Program-made: the position numbers and the translations under genes
In this document: piece by piece, positions 17,838 to 27,099 of the stretch
How positions within the stretch are numbered: the stretch's first letter is position 1
How the letters are laid out: each line of letters begins with the position of its first letter
NCBI RefSeq assembly: GCF_001298465.1
Contig: NZ_CP012541.1
Span: 124,001-188,000 of the forward strand
Origin: Campylobacter concisus
GTDB taxonomy: Bacteria; Campylobacterota; Campylobacteria; Campylobacterales; Campylobacteraceae
Direction: 5' to 3'
DNA: 64,000 nt
The notes under the pieces: generated by a model
What the model saw: the letters and a program-made list of their open reading frames with translations, nothing else
Database searches by the model: none
What the model was told of the DNA's origin: nothing

Positions 17838-19091
17838 GTGCTTATTGTTAGTAATAAAAGTCTTATTAAAAACCTTGTATCTATAATATCAATTGATGTT
17901 CTTGCAAAATCTAGTAGTTTACTTCTTTTACCCATTTATTTAAAACTTATGACTCAGGAGGAATTTGGCATATATTCATATGCTATAGGATTGTCTGCAT
18001 TTTTTACATCAATTGGATCAATGGGGTTGTATGGTGCCATTAATAGATATTTTTATGATAGAAGATATTCGCAGAATGAAGTAGTTAGTACATTATTCTT
18101 GATATTAGTTATATCAATAGTATCTTTTGTTTTTGCTTTGATATCAACAATTCATATATGGAGAGACCTGGTATTTGGTAATTTAAAGAATAATGTTGTT
18201 GTTTTGGTTATTTTATCTATATTTCATGGAGCAATAATTCAATTTTTTATGAGTTTTTTTTATATTGATAAAAAATATAAAGAAATTAGAAATTTTAATT
18301 TGGCGAGATTGGTATTGGTTAATAGTATATCTTTGGGGGTTATGTATCTCTTTTCACAAAATTCTGTAGTAGAAAGATTAAGTGCGCTAATAATATCAGA
18401 GCTTTTAGTGTGTATACTATTTTTTAAATATATTTTGCAATATTTTTCTTGCAGAAAGTTTAATAAAAATTTAGCTAAAGATAGTGTTATATTTGGCTAT
18501 CCGCTTGTTCTTAATGCTGTATTGGGATTTATTTACTCTTTTGTTGATAAATACTTCATACAAAATCTTTTTGATTTTAATTTAGTGGGTGAATATTCTT
18601 TTATTTTTGCATTTTCATCTATGTTTGCTATTCTATTTTCAAGTATACACAATTTTTGGTTGCCATTTTTTTTTAATCCAGCAAATAAGCATTTATTATC
18701 TATTAAAATTATCCAGCTAATTAGCTTATTATTTGTTTTGGCTATTGTTTATTATTTTGTGGTTCTATTTTTACTAAAATTTCTATTTGTTTTTGGGGTT
18801 TTTAATTCGGCGTATAGGGCTGGTATTCCGTATTTGTGGGTGCTAGTGTTTTCACAGTTTATTTTGTCGGTTTCCAGTCTTTTAAATAATTACTTTTCCT
18901 TATATAACAAAACCATATATGGCCTATATATATCATTGATTATGTCGTTCGTTTCGATATTCATTATGTACTTTTTTATTAGTGCATATCAGGTATATGG
19001 TGCGGCTATTGCTGTTTTGATAAACTCTGTAATTGGCCTGATGCTCACTCTCGTATTTGTGAGATATTTGAAGGTGAGGAATAATGAATAA
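17838..19091 (+). CDS. wzx: Wzx-type polysaccharide flippase
   Basis: A membrane protein of 417 residues with about 12 hydrophobic segments. Its N-terminus (LVSIISIDVLAKSSSLLLLPIYLKLMTQEEFGIYSY) is typical of the MOP-superfamily polysaccharide transporters that flip undecaprenyl-linked units to the periplasm. It starts with GTG, 2 bases after the upstream stop. The next gene overlaps its end by 8 bases. This implies the locus makes a lipid-linked unit exported by the Wzx route rather than by an ABC transporter. No wzy polymerase is in the window. Confidence 0.88.
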   Translation: MLIVSNKSLIKNLVSIISIDVLAKSSSLLLLPIYLKLMTQEEFGIYSYAIGLSAFFTSIGSMGLYGAINRYFYDRRYSQNEVVSTLFLILVISIVSFVFALISTIHIWRDLVFGNLKNNVVVLVILSIFHGAIIQFFMSFFYIDKKYKEIRNFNLARLVLVNSISLGVMYLFSQNSVVERLSALIISELLVCILFFKYILQYFSCRKFNKNLAKDSVIFGYPLVLNAVLGFIYSFVDKYFIQNLFDFNLVGEYSFIFAFSSMFAILFSSIHNFWLPFFFNPANKHLLSIKIIQLISLLFVLAIVYYFVVLFLLKFLFVFGVFNSAYRAGIPYLWVLVFSQFILSVSSLLNNYFSLYNKTIYGLYISLIMSFVSIFIMYFFISAYQVYGAAIAVLINSVIGLMLTLVFVRYLKVRNNE

Positions 19092-20370
19092 TTTATTAAA
19101 ATTAGATACATATAGTTTTGATGAAAAATGTGTATATTGCGGCAATAAGCTGGTGTTGGAGAAGTATTTTTTTTATGGGTGGAGATACTTATATGAGTGT
19201 AGATGTACAAAATGTCAGGCAAATTTTTTAGTAGACATGCCAATATTTTCTGGCATACCATACCCCGCTATTTATGATAAAGATAAGAAAAAAGTAGTAA
19301 ATAGTGTTGCCGATTGGTGGAAAGATCCGTTAGAAAACATTAACCTAAATATGGTAAATGATAATATAATATCTTATTTAAGTATCAGTATAAAAAGAAA
19401 AAAAATAATAGTTTTTAATTTGCTAGACTTTGTTTTTGGTCATTGTTTTATGCGTTTAGAAAGATTAACATACTATATTGACAATGAAAAGTATAATGAA
19501 TATGATTTTTTAGTGATTATTCCTTCGCAGCTTAGATTTTTGATTAAAAATTTTGAAAATAAAATCTCATTAATTGAAACAAATACTTCTTTTTCAAAGT
19601 ACAAATATTTTTATACTTGCATAGATAGGAAAATAAAAAATAGTATTCAAAGCTATTGTGATGTTTATTGTGAAATGCTCAAATATCCGCAGCAAGAGTT
19701 TTTGGGGTTGACGAAATTAAATCTTCCTATAAGAAAATGGGTGAATGAGATAGATAAAATAGTTATTGTCTATAGGAAGGATAGAACAGTTGGAGTTACT
19801 AGTAGGTCCCAGTATATATTTTACAAAAAGTTAATACTAATGTTAGGATCGCTAGACATAAAAGTTATTTTAATAGGAGATAAGGATAAGTATTGCTTTT
19901 CCAATGTTTGTGATTTGAGAGTGGAAAAAATGGAACAAAATACAGATGATATATGGAATGAAGCTTGTAGCGGAAGTATAACCATTGGCGTTCATGGCTC
20001 AAATATGCTGATTCCCAGTATTTGCTCATCCTACAATATTGAATTTGTTAATACCGATAAATTATATAATTTTGGTCAAGCTACAGCGTTTTTAGAAAAT
20101 TTAAATCATCAAGAAACCATTCAAAAATATAGATATGTTTACGGAAATAAATATCTTAGCAACATAGATCCGAAAATGGTTTATGCACTAGTTAAATCTA
20201 TTGTGGTTAAGATGAATTATGTTTTTAATGCTGTAAGACATGAAAAATTTGAAGATATAGACACAATAAGAAAGTTGTATCAAATGGCAAATAATTGTAA
20301 ATTAACCTATTCTTTTTATGATAAAATTAACTCGGCAATATATAAAATAAGAAAATTTATAAATATATGA
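19084..20370 (+). CDS. Unrecognised protein: zinc-ribbon N-terminus, possible glycosyltransferase
   Basis: 428 residues with no firm family match by eye. The N-terminus has two paired cysteine sets, CVYCGN (near residue 18) and CRCTKCQ (near 40), giving a zinc-ribbon pattern. The rest alternates hydrophobic strands with charged helices as in GT-B folds. IVYRKDRTVG and VHGSNMLIPSICSSYNIEFV resemble the nucleotide-sugar end of family-61-like transferases, which carry an HGA..N motif. It sits between wzx and glycosyltransferase genes and overlaps both neighbours (8 and 4 bases). A sugar transferase with an added metal-binding head is my best guess. Confidence 0.55.
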   Translation: MNNLLKLDTYSFDEKCVYCGNKLVLEKYFFYGWRYLYECRCTKCQANFLVDMPIFSGIPYPAIYDKDKKKVVNSVADWWKDPLENINLNMVNDNIISYLSISIKRKKIIVFNLLDFVFGHCFMRLERLTYYIDNEKYNEYDFLVIIPSQLRFLIKNFENKISLIETNTSFSKYKYFYTCIDRKIKNSIQSYCDVYCEMLKYPQQEFLGLTKLNLPIRKWVNEIDKIVIVYRKDRTVGVTSRSQYIFYKKLILMLGSLDIKVILIGDKDKYCFSNVCDLRVEKMEQNTDDIWNEACSGSITIGVHGSNMLIPSICSSYNIEFVNTDKLYNFGQATAFLENLNHQETIQKYRYVYGNKYLSNIDPKMVYALVKSIVVKMNYVFNAVRHEKFEDIDTIRKLYQMANNCKLTYSFYDKINSAIYKIRKFINI

Positions 20371-21392
20371 ATAATATACTAGTATCGGTTTGCATCCCTG
20401 TGTTTAATCGTGAAAAAATAATTTCACATACTATTGATAGTGTGATTAATCAAAGCTATAAGAATATTGAAATTATAGTCTCAGATAATTGCAGTACTGA
20501 TAATACTTTTAATATATTGGAGAGCTACGCTAAAAAGGATCGTAGAATAAAATTATTTAAAATGGAAATAAACAAAGGTCCAGTTGAAAATTGGAGAAAT
20601 TGTTTTGTAAACTCTTCTGGGCAGATTATAAAATTTCTATGGTCGGATGATTATATTGATTTAGATTTTATAAAAAGGACGTTGAAAGAGCTAAAATTTA
20701 ATGTTGGTTTTGTTTATACGCCAGTGAAGTGGTATGATGTAAAAAGTATGAAAATTTGCCAAGATATTGGTTTTAAAATAGTTAATAAGTCTTTATTGAC
20801 ATTGGATTTTTTTGTAGAATCATTGATACTTCAAGGCAGTGTTCCTGTTTCTGGAACATGTGCTATATTTAGGAGAAATATTATCGGAGACCTATTTAGT
20901 AGTAATATTAGCAATTGTTTAAATTTAAACTATAATATTAATGGAGCTGGGTTTGATTCATTAATGTTTTTATATGCAAAAAAAAACTATAATTATTTTG
21001 CTTACACAGACGATGTTTTTGCCTATTATGGTGTTGATAAGGATAGTATTAGTGTACAAGATGGAGAAAAATTGACTCCATATTATTTTTCCTTTTTCTT
21101 TGGCTTTCTTAAAGAGTTTAAATATGGTACAAAACTGATCGCTAAATTTAAAAGTAGGATTTTATTTTATAAATTTTTTTATATAAGAGATGAGCATACG
21201 AAAGATTTGCTAGACAAATTATTATTTATTATAAATAATAAGCTTGATTATTTATTTCTTATAAAGCTTATAGTCAAAAATTATTTTATGGATAAATTAA
21301 AAGCATTCCAAAAAAGAATTCTTAATAAATTAAAAAATGTTTACAGCTCTACATTATTTGATTTAAAGGTTAAACAAAATGATACAGAATAA
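20367..21392 (+). CDS. Family 2 glycosyltransferase
   Basis: 341 residues. The GT-A core is clear: LVSVCIPVFNREKIISHTID, IIVSDNCSTDNTF, NKGPVENWRNCF and the metal motif LWSDDYIDLDF. The C-terminal third is lysine-rich and probably membrane-associating. ATGA overlap with the gene before and a 14-base overlap with the gene after show tight coupling. The donor sugar cannot be told from sequence. Confidence 0.88.
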   Translation: MNNILVSVCIPVFNREKIISHTIDSVINQSYKNIEIIVSDNCSTDNTFNILESYAKKDRRIKLFKMEINKGPVENWRNCFVNSSGQIIKFLWSDDYIDLDFIKRTLKELKFNVGFVYTPVKWYDVKSMKICQDIGFKIVNKSLLTLDFFVESLILQGSVPVSGTCAIFRRNIIGDLFSSNISNCLNLNYNINGAGFDSLMFLYAKKNYNYFAYTDDVFAYYGVDKDSISVQDGEKLTPYYFSFFFGFLKEFKYGTKLIAKFKSRILFYKFFYIRDEHTKDLLDKLLFIINNKLDYLFLIKLIVKNYFMDKLKAFQKRILNKLKNVYSSTLFDLKVKQNDTE

Positions 21393-22290
21393 TAATTTAT
21401 ATGTTTATGCGCCTATAGTATTATTTGTATATAATCGCCCAAATCATACCAAGAAAGTATTAGAAGCTTTATTGGCAAACGAGTTGGCCCATCAAAGTGA
21501 AATTTTTATATATTCAGATGCGCCTAAAAGTCAAAATGATGAAATTAATGTCGTAGAAGTAAGAAAATATATAAAAAAAATAAGCGGATTTAAAAATATT
21601 ACTATAATAGAACGAGAAAAAAATTTTGGTTTGGCTAATAGCATAATAGATGGCGTTGGTAAAGTTATAAATGAATATGGTAAAACAATAGTTCTTGAAG
21701 ACGATATCATTACTAGTCCGAATTTTTTACAATTTATGAACAATGCTCTTGATTTTTACTCAGATAATAAAAGTATTATGTCGATTAGCGGTTATATGTA
21801 TCCGTGTGAAATTCCATATTCTTATAAAAAAGATATATTGCTATTTAATAGATTTAGCTCTTGGGGCTGGGGAATGTGGAGCAATAGATGGAATCTAATA
21901 AATTTTGATATAACCGAAAATGATAAGATATTTCATGATAAGAATCTGCAAAAGCAGTTTAATGTCGGGGGAGAAGATCTATATAATATGCTTTTACTTC
22001 AACTTCAAGGAAAAATAAATTCATGGGCAATAAGGACTGCTTTAGCAAGCGCGCTACATAACAAGGTAACGGTTTATCCTATAAAGAGTTTAGTTAAAAA
22101 TATTGGATTTGATAATTCTGGTGTTCATTGTGGAGAAACACATGTCTATGATATTGTTTTGGATAGTATGTTTTTACCAGAGGTATCCAACGTAAGCATA
22201 GATGATAATATTGTAAAAATAATAAGAAAGAAATTCAGCCCTACTAAATTACAAAAAATAAAATCTTTTATAAGGAAAATAATAAAATGA
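21379..22290 (+). CDS. Glycosyltransferase, GT-A fold
   Basis: 303 residues. The start YVYAPIVLFVYNRPNHTKKVLEAL, then NFGLANSIIDG and the acidic metal motif VLEDDIITSPNFL identify a family of GT2-like sugar transferases. FNRFSSWGWGMWSNRW is a conserved aromatic segment in these proteins. It overlaps its upstream neighbour by 14 bases and the aminotransferase by 4. Being next to the perosamine synthase gene makes a perosaminyl transfer role possible but unproven. Confidence 0.8.
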   Translation: MIQNNNLYVYAPIVLFVYNRPNHTKKVLEALLANELAHQSEIFIYSDAPKSQNDEINVVEVRKYIKKISGFKNITIIEREKNFGLANSIIDGVGKVINEYGKTIVLEDDIITSPNFLQFMNNALDFYSDNKSIMSISGYMYPCEIPYSYKKDILLFNRFSSWGWGMWSNRWNLINFDITENDKIFHDKNLQKQFNVGGEDLYNMLLLQLQGKINSWAIRTALASALHNKVTVYPIKSLVKNIGFDNSGVHCGETHVYDIVLDSMFLPEVSNVSIDDNIVKIIRKKFSPTKLQKIKSFIRKIIK

Positions 22291-23387
22291 ACTTTATACC
22301 TATATCACAACCATCTATTACACAACTTGAAATAGACTATGTAAATGATGCTGTAATATCTGGATGGGTATCTTCACTAGGTGAATATATTACTAAATTT
22401 GAGAATGAATTTGCATCTTTTTGTGGGACAAAATATGCGCTCTCTGTTTCAAACGCTACTGTTGGATTGCATTTAAGTTTAGTTGCGCTGGGTATTGGTA
22501 AAGACGACGAAGTGATTATCCCAGATCTAACTTTTGTTGCAACTGGAAATGTCATAAAATATGTGAACGCTAAGCCCGTAATTGTTGATATTGATCCAGA
22601 TACCCTTTGCATGGATGTTAATTGCATTAACAAAGCTATTACTAAAAATACAAGAGCAATTATCCCAGTCCACCTTTATGGACATCCAGCTGATATGAAT
22701 AAAATAAATGAAATAGCTAAAGAAAATAATCTTTTAGTTATAGAAGATGCAGCCGAAGCTCATGGTGCAGAGATAGATGGAAGACGTGTTGGTGGTTTTG
22801 GTGATGTTGGTGTTTTTAGTTTCTATGGTAATAAAATTATAACTTCTGGTGAAGGTGGTATGATCACGACTAACAACAAGAATCTTTATGAAAGATTAAA
22901 ATTTTTAAGAGATCATGCAATGAGTTCGGAAAAACGATACTGGCATACCGAAGTGGGATTTAATTATCGTATGACAAATCTCCAGGCAGCACTTGGACTA
23001 GCCCAATTAAGAAGAATAAAAGACTTAATACAAAAGAGGATTGAGATATTTGAATGGTATAAAGAAGGGTTGTCTGGTATTGAAAACATTTCATTAAATA
23101 GAACTCAGGCAGGCATAAAAAATGTTTATTGGATGATATGCCTAGAAATATTGGGCTATACAGAAAAACAAAGGGATGAATTTTTGGTAAAGCTAAAAGA
23201 AAAAGGTATTGATGGAAGACCATATTTTTATCCATTGTCAGACATGCCTATTTTTGATAGTGCGAATACTTATAATGCTCATAATATTTATAAGACAGGA
23301 CTTAATTTGCCAAGTTTTTTTGATATCACAGAAGAGCAAGTTTTATCTATATGTAAAACTATAAAAGAAATTTTATACGAAAAATAA
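22287..23387 (+). CDS. per: GDP-perosamine synthase-like aminotransferase
   Basis: A DegT/DnrJ/EryC1 sugar aminotransferase of 366 residues. SGWVSSLGEYITKFENEF, SNATVGLHLSL, VHLYGHPADM, IEDAAEAHGA and SFYGNKIITSGEGGM (PLP lysine near residue 183) match GDP-4-keto-6-deoxymannose 4-aminotransferases such as the V. cholerae perosamine synthase I recall. The substrate is exactly the product of the gmd gene at the start of the locus. Thus GDP-perosamine (4-amino-4,6-dideoxymannose) is the predicted product. No N-acetyl or N-formyltransferase is seen nearby. The substrate assignment rests on remembered similarity plus context. Confidence 0.8.
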   Translation: MNFIPISQPSITQLEIDYVNDAVISGWVSSLGEYITKFENEFASFCGTKYALSVSNATVGLHLSLVALGIGKDDEVIIPDLTFVATGNVIKYVNAKPVIVDIDPDTLCMDVNCINKAITKNTRAIIPVHLYGHPADMNKINEIAKENNLLVIEDAAEAHGAEIDGRRVGGFGDVGVFSFYGNKIITSGEGGMITTNNKNLYERLKFLRDHAMSSEKRYWHTEVGFNYRMTNLQAALGLAQLRRIKDLIQKRIEIFEWYKEGLSGIENISLNRTQAGIKNVYWMICLEILGYTEKQRDEFLVKLKEKGIDGRPYFYPLSDMPIFDSANTYNAHNIYKTGLNLPSFFDITEEQVLSICKTIKEILYEK

Positions 23388-23420
23388 TATTTTATAACAA
23401 TTATATAAAAAGGATATTTT

Positions 23421-24166
23421 TTGGCTGTATTTGAGAGTTACTATAATGATTTTTACAAGGAGTTATCTAAAATAGATATGCAAAATAATTCTTTTTCCAA
23501 GATAGAAGATATGTTGCCAAAACTTTATGGCAATGAAGAATTCTTGGATATAGGCTGCGGATATGGTAGTGTTAGTTATGAGCTTATTAAGAAAGGTTTT
23601 AGTGTATCTGGGGTTGAGATCAACAATGAAGCATTAAAAGTTCTTTTGGATAGAGGATTTAAGATTTATAAAAAAGATATTTCAGAGTCCTTAAATATAA
23701 ACGAACGTTTTAATATTGTATTATTAGATGTATTAGAGCATGTATTTGATCCAATGAGATTGCTTGAAGAGTCAGTGAAGTTAATCAATCGAGACAATAA
23801 TGATATAAATGCTGGGGGGGGTATATCATAATTAGTGTTCCTCTTTATTTTGATCTTCTGGATAGATTAAAAATTTTATTTACAGGGAGTGTTATTAGTT
23901 TGGATAATTTATGCTATGGAATTGATAATTATAAGAAGTTTAGAAGTTATAATTATGATCACATACGTTTTTTTAGACCGAAAGATGTTCTTGAAATGGG
24001 CGAAAAACTAGGGTTAATAGTTGATAAAGTAAGCTATGGTGCAACCGGTTATATAGGTAATAAAATATTAAAATTTATTGTGAGACTAATCTCAAATAAA
24101 TATACAGTTAATTTAGTTCCTAATTTACTGGCACATTCTATGAGAATTAGATGGAAAGTGAAATGA
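23421..24166 (+). pseudogene. SAM-dependent methyltransferase, phase-variable, frame currently OFF
   Basis: A class I methyltransferase gene interrupted by one frameshift. The 5' part (from a TTG at 23421 with AAAAGGA upstream) encodes FLDIGCGYGSVSYELIKKG and NIVLLDVLEHV, the SAM-binding and post-motifs, then runs into a G8 tract at 23814-23821 and stops at 23829-23831. The 3' part continues in the next frame with IIISVPLYFDLLDR and RFFRPKDVLEMGEKLGL up to 24166. Adding one G (or removing two) restores a single open frame of about 248 residues with the usual GGYIIISVP-type strand. This is the signature of Campylobacter slipped-strand on/off genes, so I read it as an intact contingency gene caught OFF. 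It would modify a sugar of this glycan. Confidence 0.85.
23814..23821 (+). repeat. Poly-G (G8) phase-variation tract
   Basis: Eight consecutive G in very AT-rich DNA, placed exactly where the methyltransferase frame breaks. Nine (or six) G would join the two halves. It is the only long G or C homopolymer I see in the window. Confidence 0.9.
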
Positions 24167-25305
24167 AAAAAATTGGTATTCTTGCTTTTGCGGATCCAAA
24201 AAGTGGTGGCGTTTATCAGTATACGCATTCTATTATAGATGCTTTTTCAAGAGATAAGAGTAATACATATATTATATTTACCAATACCAATAACAGAAGT
24301 TTTGATGAGTATAAATTGGAGGTAAGAAAAATAAAAAGTCCAAATATTTTTTTTTATAAGCTAATAAGAGCATTGCAGACTCTTTTGCTTATTAGGAAAC
24401 CATTCTTTTTTACCAATTATGAAAAGGATATCTTTTCTGATATAGATAAATTCATTTCTCCTACTATATCTTTATATCCGCATTTTTATTTAAATAAACC
24501 TTTTATTTTTACATTGCATGATATGCAAGAAAGATATTATCCGCATTTTTTTACAACAAAGGATAAAATCCTTAGATGGCTAAATAATAGGTCTTTATCA
24601 AAAACAGCAGATAAAATTTTATGTGAATCTCAATTTGTAAAAAGTGATATTATAAAATTTTTGGGAGCTGATCCAGATAAGGTGCATGTAGTCCAATCAC
24701 CACCTCCAAAGTGCTTTAATAGTAGCACCATAGATAAAAATTTGTATAAAACTATAAAAGCAAAATATAACCTTCCTGAAGAATATATCTTCTATCCAGC
24801 TCAGTTTTGGCCACATAAAAACCATATAAAATTATTAGAAGCTTTTAGCATTGTTAAAAAGGAATTCAAGGATTTAAGATTGGTTTTTACTGGTTCAAAG
24901 CAAAATAACTTTCAAAACGTAGATCATAAAATAAAAGAATTACAATTGCAAAATAGTGTTATCTATCTTGGCTATATAGATTATTCTGATCTTCCATTTT
25001 TATACAAGATGTCTAAATTTTTAGTTATGCCCACGCTTTTTGAGAGCATTAGCATCCCGATATATGAAGCATTTTCATTAAAAGTTGCAGTTTGTTGTTC
25101 TAATGTTGTAGCATTGCCCGAACAAGTTGGAGAAGCTGGTTTGTTGTTTGATCCAAATAATGAGAATGATATAGCTGAAAAAATGATTATGTATTTAAAC
25201 GATAGTGCATTACTGGAAGAAAAAGCTTCATTGGGATACTTAAAAATAAATAGTTTTGATTACGAAGCATATAAAAATAATATTATAGAAATAATAGGAT
25301 CATGA
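24163..25305 (+). CDS. Family 4 glycosyltransferase
   Basis: A GT-B retaining transferase of 380 residues. The start at 24163 overlaps the previous stop as ATGA and has TGGAAAG upstream; a start 12 bases earlier is possible. The C-terminal donor domain shows FYPAQFWPHKNHIKLLEAF, LVFTGSK and MPTLFESISIPIYEAFSLK, where the two glutamates form the E-x7-E motif. The N-terminus ILAFADPKSGGVYQYTHSI is the family's glycine-rich acceptor loop. Donor unknown. Confidence 0.88.
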   Translation: MKKIGILAFADPKSGGVYQYTHSIIDAFSRDKSNTYIIFTNTNNRSFDEYKLEVRKIKSPNIFFYKLIRALQTLLLIRKPFFFTNYEKDIFSDIDKFISPTISLYPHFYLNKPFIFTLHDMQERYYPHFFTTKDKILRWLNNRSLSKTADKILCESQFVKSDIIKFLGADPDKVHVVQSPPPKCFNSSTIDKNLYKTIKAKYNLPEEYIFYPAQFWPHKNHIKLLEAFSIVKKEFKDLRLVFTGSKQNNFQNVDHKIKELQLQNSVIYLGYIDYSDLPFLYKMSKFLVMPTLFESISIPIYEAFSLKVAVCCSNVVALPEQVGEAGLLFDPNNENDIAEKMIMYLNDSALLEEKASLGYLKINSFDYEAYKNNIIEIIGS

Positions 25306-25334
25306 GTTAATGTCTTATTTTTACAGGATTTTTT

Positions 25335-26087
25335 ATGACCCAAAAGCTATACTATAAAAACTACAATGAAAAACCAACTAAACTTAGCGTAATTACCGCA
25401 ACTTATAATGCGGATAAATTCTTGCCTAGATTGATAAAAAGTCTAAAAGAGCAAGTCGATAAAGATTTTGAGTGGATCATTTCTGATGGAGCGTCTAGCG
25501 ATAAGACTTTAGAAATTTTAAAAAATATTGGTGGGATAAATATAAAAGTAATTTCGGGCGAAGACTTTGGGATTTATGATGCTTTAAATAGAGGCATAAA
25601 AGCTTGCAATGGAGAATTCTATCTTGTTATCGGTGCTGATGATGAGCTTTATCAAAATGCTATTAAAGATTATAAGAAAGCTATGGAAGATGGTGTAGAC
25701 ATAATAACAGCTTGTATTGATACTGATAATGGCAAAATTGAGCCAAATGGCGGACCAAGATGGCTAAAGGCACAAGCTCACTACATCTCTGGACATGCTG
25801 TAGGCTCAATATACCGCACAAGTCTTCATCAAAAACTTGGTTACTATTCAAGAAAATTTCCAATAGCGGCAGATCAGCTATTTGTATTGACTGCTGCAAA
25901 TTATGGAGCAAAGATAAAAGTTGTAAAAAGTATTGTCGGTAAATTTTCAAATGATGGAGTTAGTAGTATTGATATGTTAGGAACTCTTTGTGAATTTTAC
26001 AGAGTTCAGGTGGTGATGGGCGAAAATAAATTTTTACAAACCGTCCTATTTATTTTAAGACTTATTAAAAATTTTAGAAAATTATAA
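25335..26087 (+). CDS. Family 2 glycosyltransferase (WcaE-like)
   Basis: 250 residues. LSVITATYNADKFLPRLIKSL, EWIISDGASSDKTLEIL, SGEDFGIYDALNRGIKACNG and VIGADDELYQNA give the compact family 2 core of colanic acid WcaE-type transferases. HAVGSIYRTSLHQKLGYYSRKFP is the typical acceptor region. GC content is somewhat higher than in the preceding genes. A CAGGATT site precedes the ATG. Confidence 0.87.
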   Translation: MTQKLYYKNYNEKPTKLSVITATYNADKFLPRLIKSLKEQVDKDFEWIISDGASSDKTLEILKNIGGINIKVISGEDFGIYDALNRGIKACNGEFYLVIGADDELYQNAIKDYKKAMEDGVDIITACIDTDNGKIEPNGGPRWLKAQAHYISGHAVGSIYRTSLHQKLGYYSRKFPIAADQLFVLTAANYGAKIKVVKSIVGKFSNDGVSSIDMLGTLCEFYRVQVVMGENKFLQTVLFILRLIKNFRKL

Positions 26088-26097
26088 AGATGTATAA

Positions 26098-27078
26098 ATG
26101 AAAGACTACGATGTTTCTATAATAGTTCCCATATATAATGTGGAGAAATATATAGAAAAGTGTGCAACTACGCTTTTAGAGCAAGACTATAACAATATAG
26201 AGTATATTTTTGTAAATGATTGCACTCCAGATAGTTCTATGAAAATTTTGAAGGATATTATTGAAAGATACCCAAATAGAAAAAACCATGTAAAAATTAT
26301 TAATAAAATAAAAAATGAGGGCTTACCGCAAGCTAGAAAAAGTGGGTTGAAAATATCAAGTGGCAAATACATTTTACATGTAGATAGTGACGACTGGGTC
26401 GATAAAGATATGGTAAGTTCTTTGATTAATGAAGCTAGAAAAAGTTATGCAGACATAGTTTGTTTTGACTATATTAAAGAATTTAATAAAAAAAGCGTTG
26501 TAAAAAGTTTTTTTTATACAAAAAATCATCCAAAGTCTAATTTGAACTTCGTAAAAGCTATTTTATCTCATGAAATTTCTGTTTCCATGTGTGATAAATT
26601 GGTTAAAAGAGAGCTTTATGAAAATGTTGAATTTCCACATTTTTCGCACTGTGAAGATAGTTTTGTAAATTTACAACTTTTTTATGAAGCAAAAAAAATT
26701 ACTCATATTACAAAACCATTTTATCACTACAGGACAAATCCTAATTCGCTTTCTAGTAGTTTTTCAAATAATAAAAAAGCCCTTGGTGATTTTGCTGATT
26801 TTAGCATAGCTGTAAAGAAATTTTTGATACAAAAAGATCTTTTTGATGAATATTTTAAATTTCACATTCCTACTATTTTAAAATTTACTTTGGATTATTC
26901 TGAAAGCGATTTTAAAAAACAAATAATTGCTATATGCCCGGAAGCAAATAATATAAAATACGTTTTTCAAATCAATAGAAATATAATCTATAAAATTTTA
27001 TATAGCACAGTCTTTATAGGGTTCCCGCAAATTTTTGTTTTTGCAAAAAAAGTATTTATTAAGCTTAGAAATTTTTAG
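26098..27078 (+). CDS. Family 2 glycosyltransferase
   Basis: 326 residues. The core DYDVSIIVPIYNVEKYIEKCATTLL, FVNDCTPDSSMKI and LHVDSDDWVDKDMVSSL carries the nucleotide and DxD metal motifs. SHCEDSFVNLQLFYEAKKI and TKPFYHYRTNPNSLS follow as in many LOS and capsule transferases. Starts 10 bases after the previous stop. Donor unknown. Confidence 0.88.
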   Translation: MKDYDVSIIVPIYNVEKYIEKCATTLLEQDYNNIEYIFVNDCTPDSSMKILKDIIERYPNRKNHVKIINKIKNEGLPQARKSGLKISSGKYILHVDSDDWVDKDMVSSLINEARKSYADIVCFDYIKEFNKKSVVKSFFYTKNHPKSNLNFVKAILSHEISVSMCDKLVKRELYENVEFPHFSHCEDSFVNLQLFYEAKKITHITKPFYHYRTNPNSLSSSFSNNKKALGDFADFSIAVKKFLIQKDLFDEYFKFHIPTILKFTLDYSESDFKKQIIAICPEANNIKYVFQINRNIIYKILYSTVFIGFPQIFVFAKKVFIKLRNF

Positions 27079-27099
27079 ATTCATATGATCGGAGTTGCT

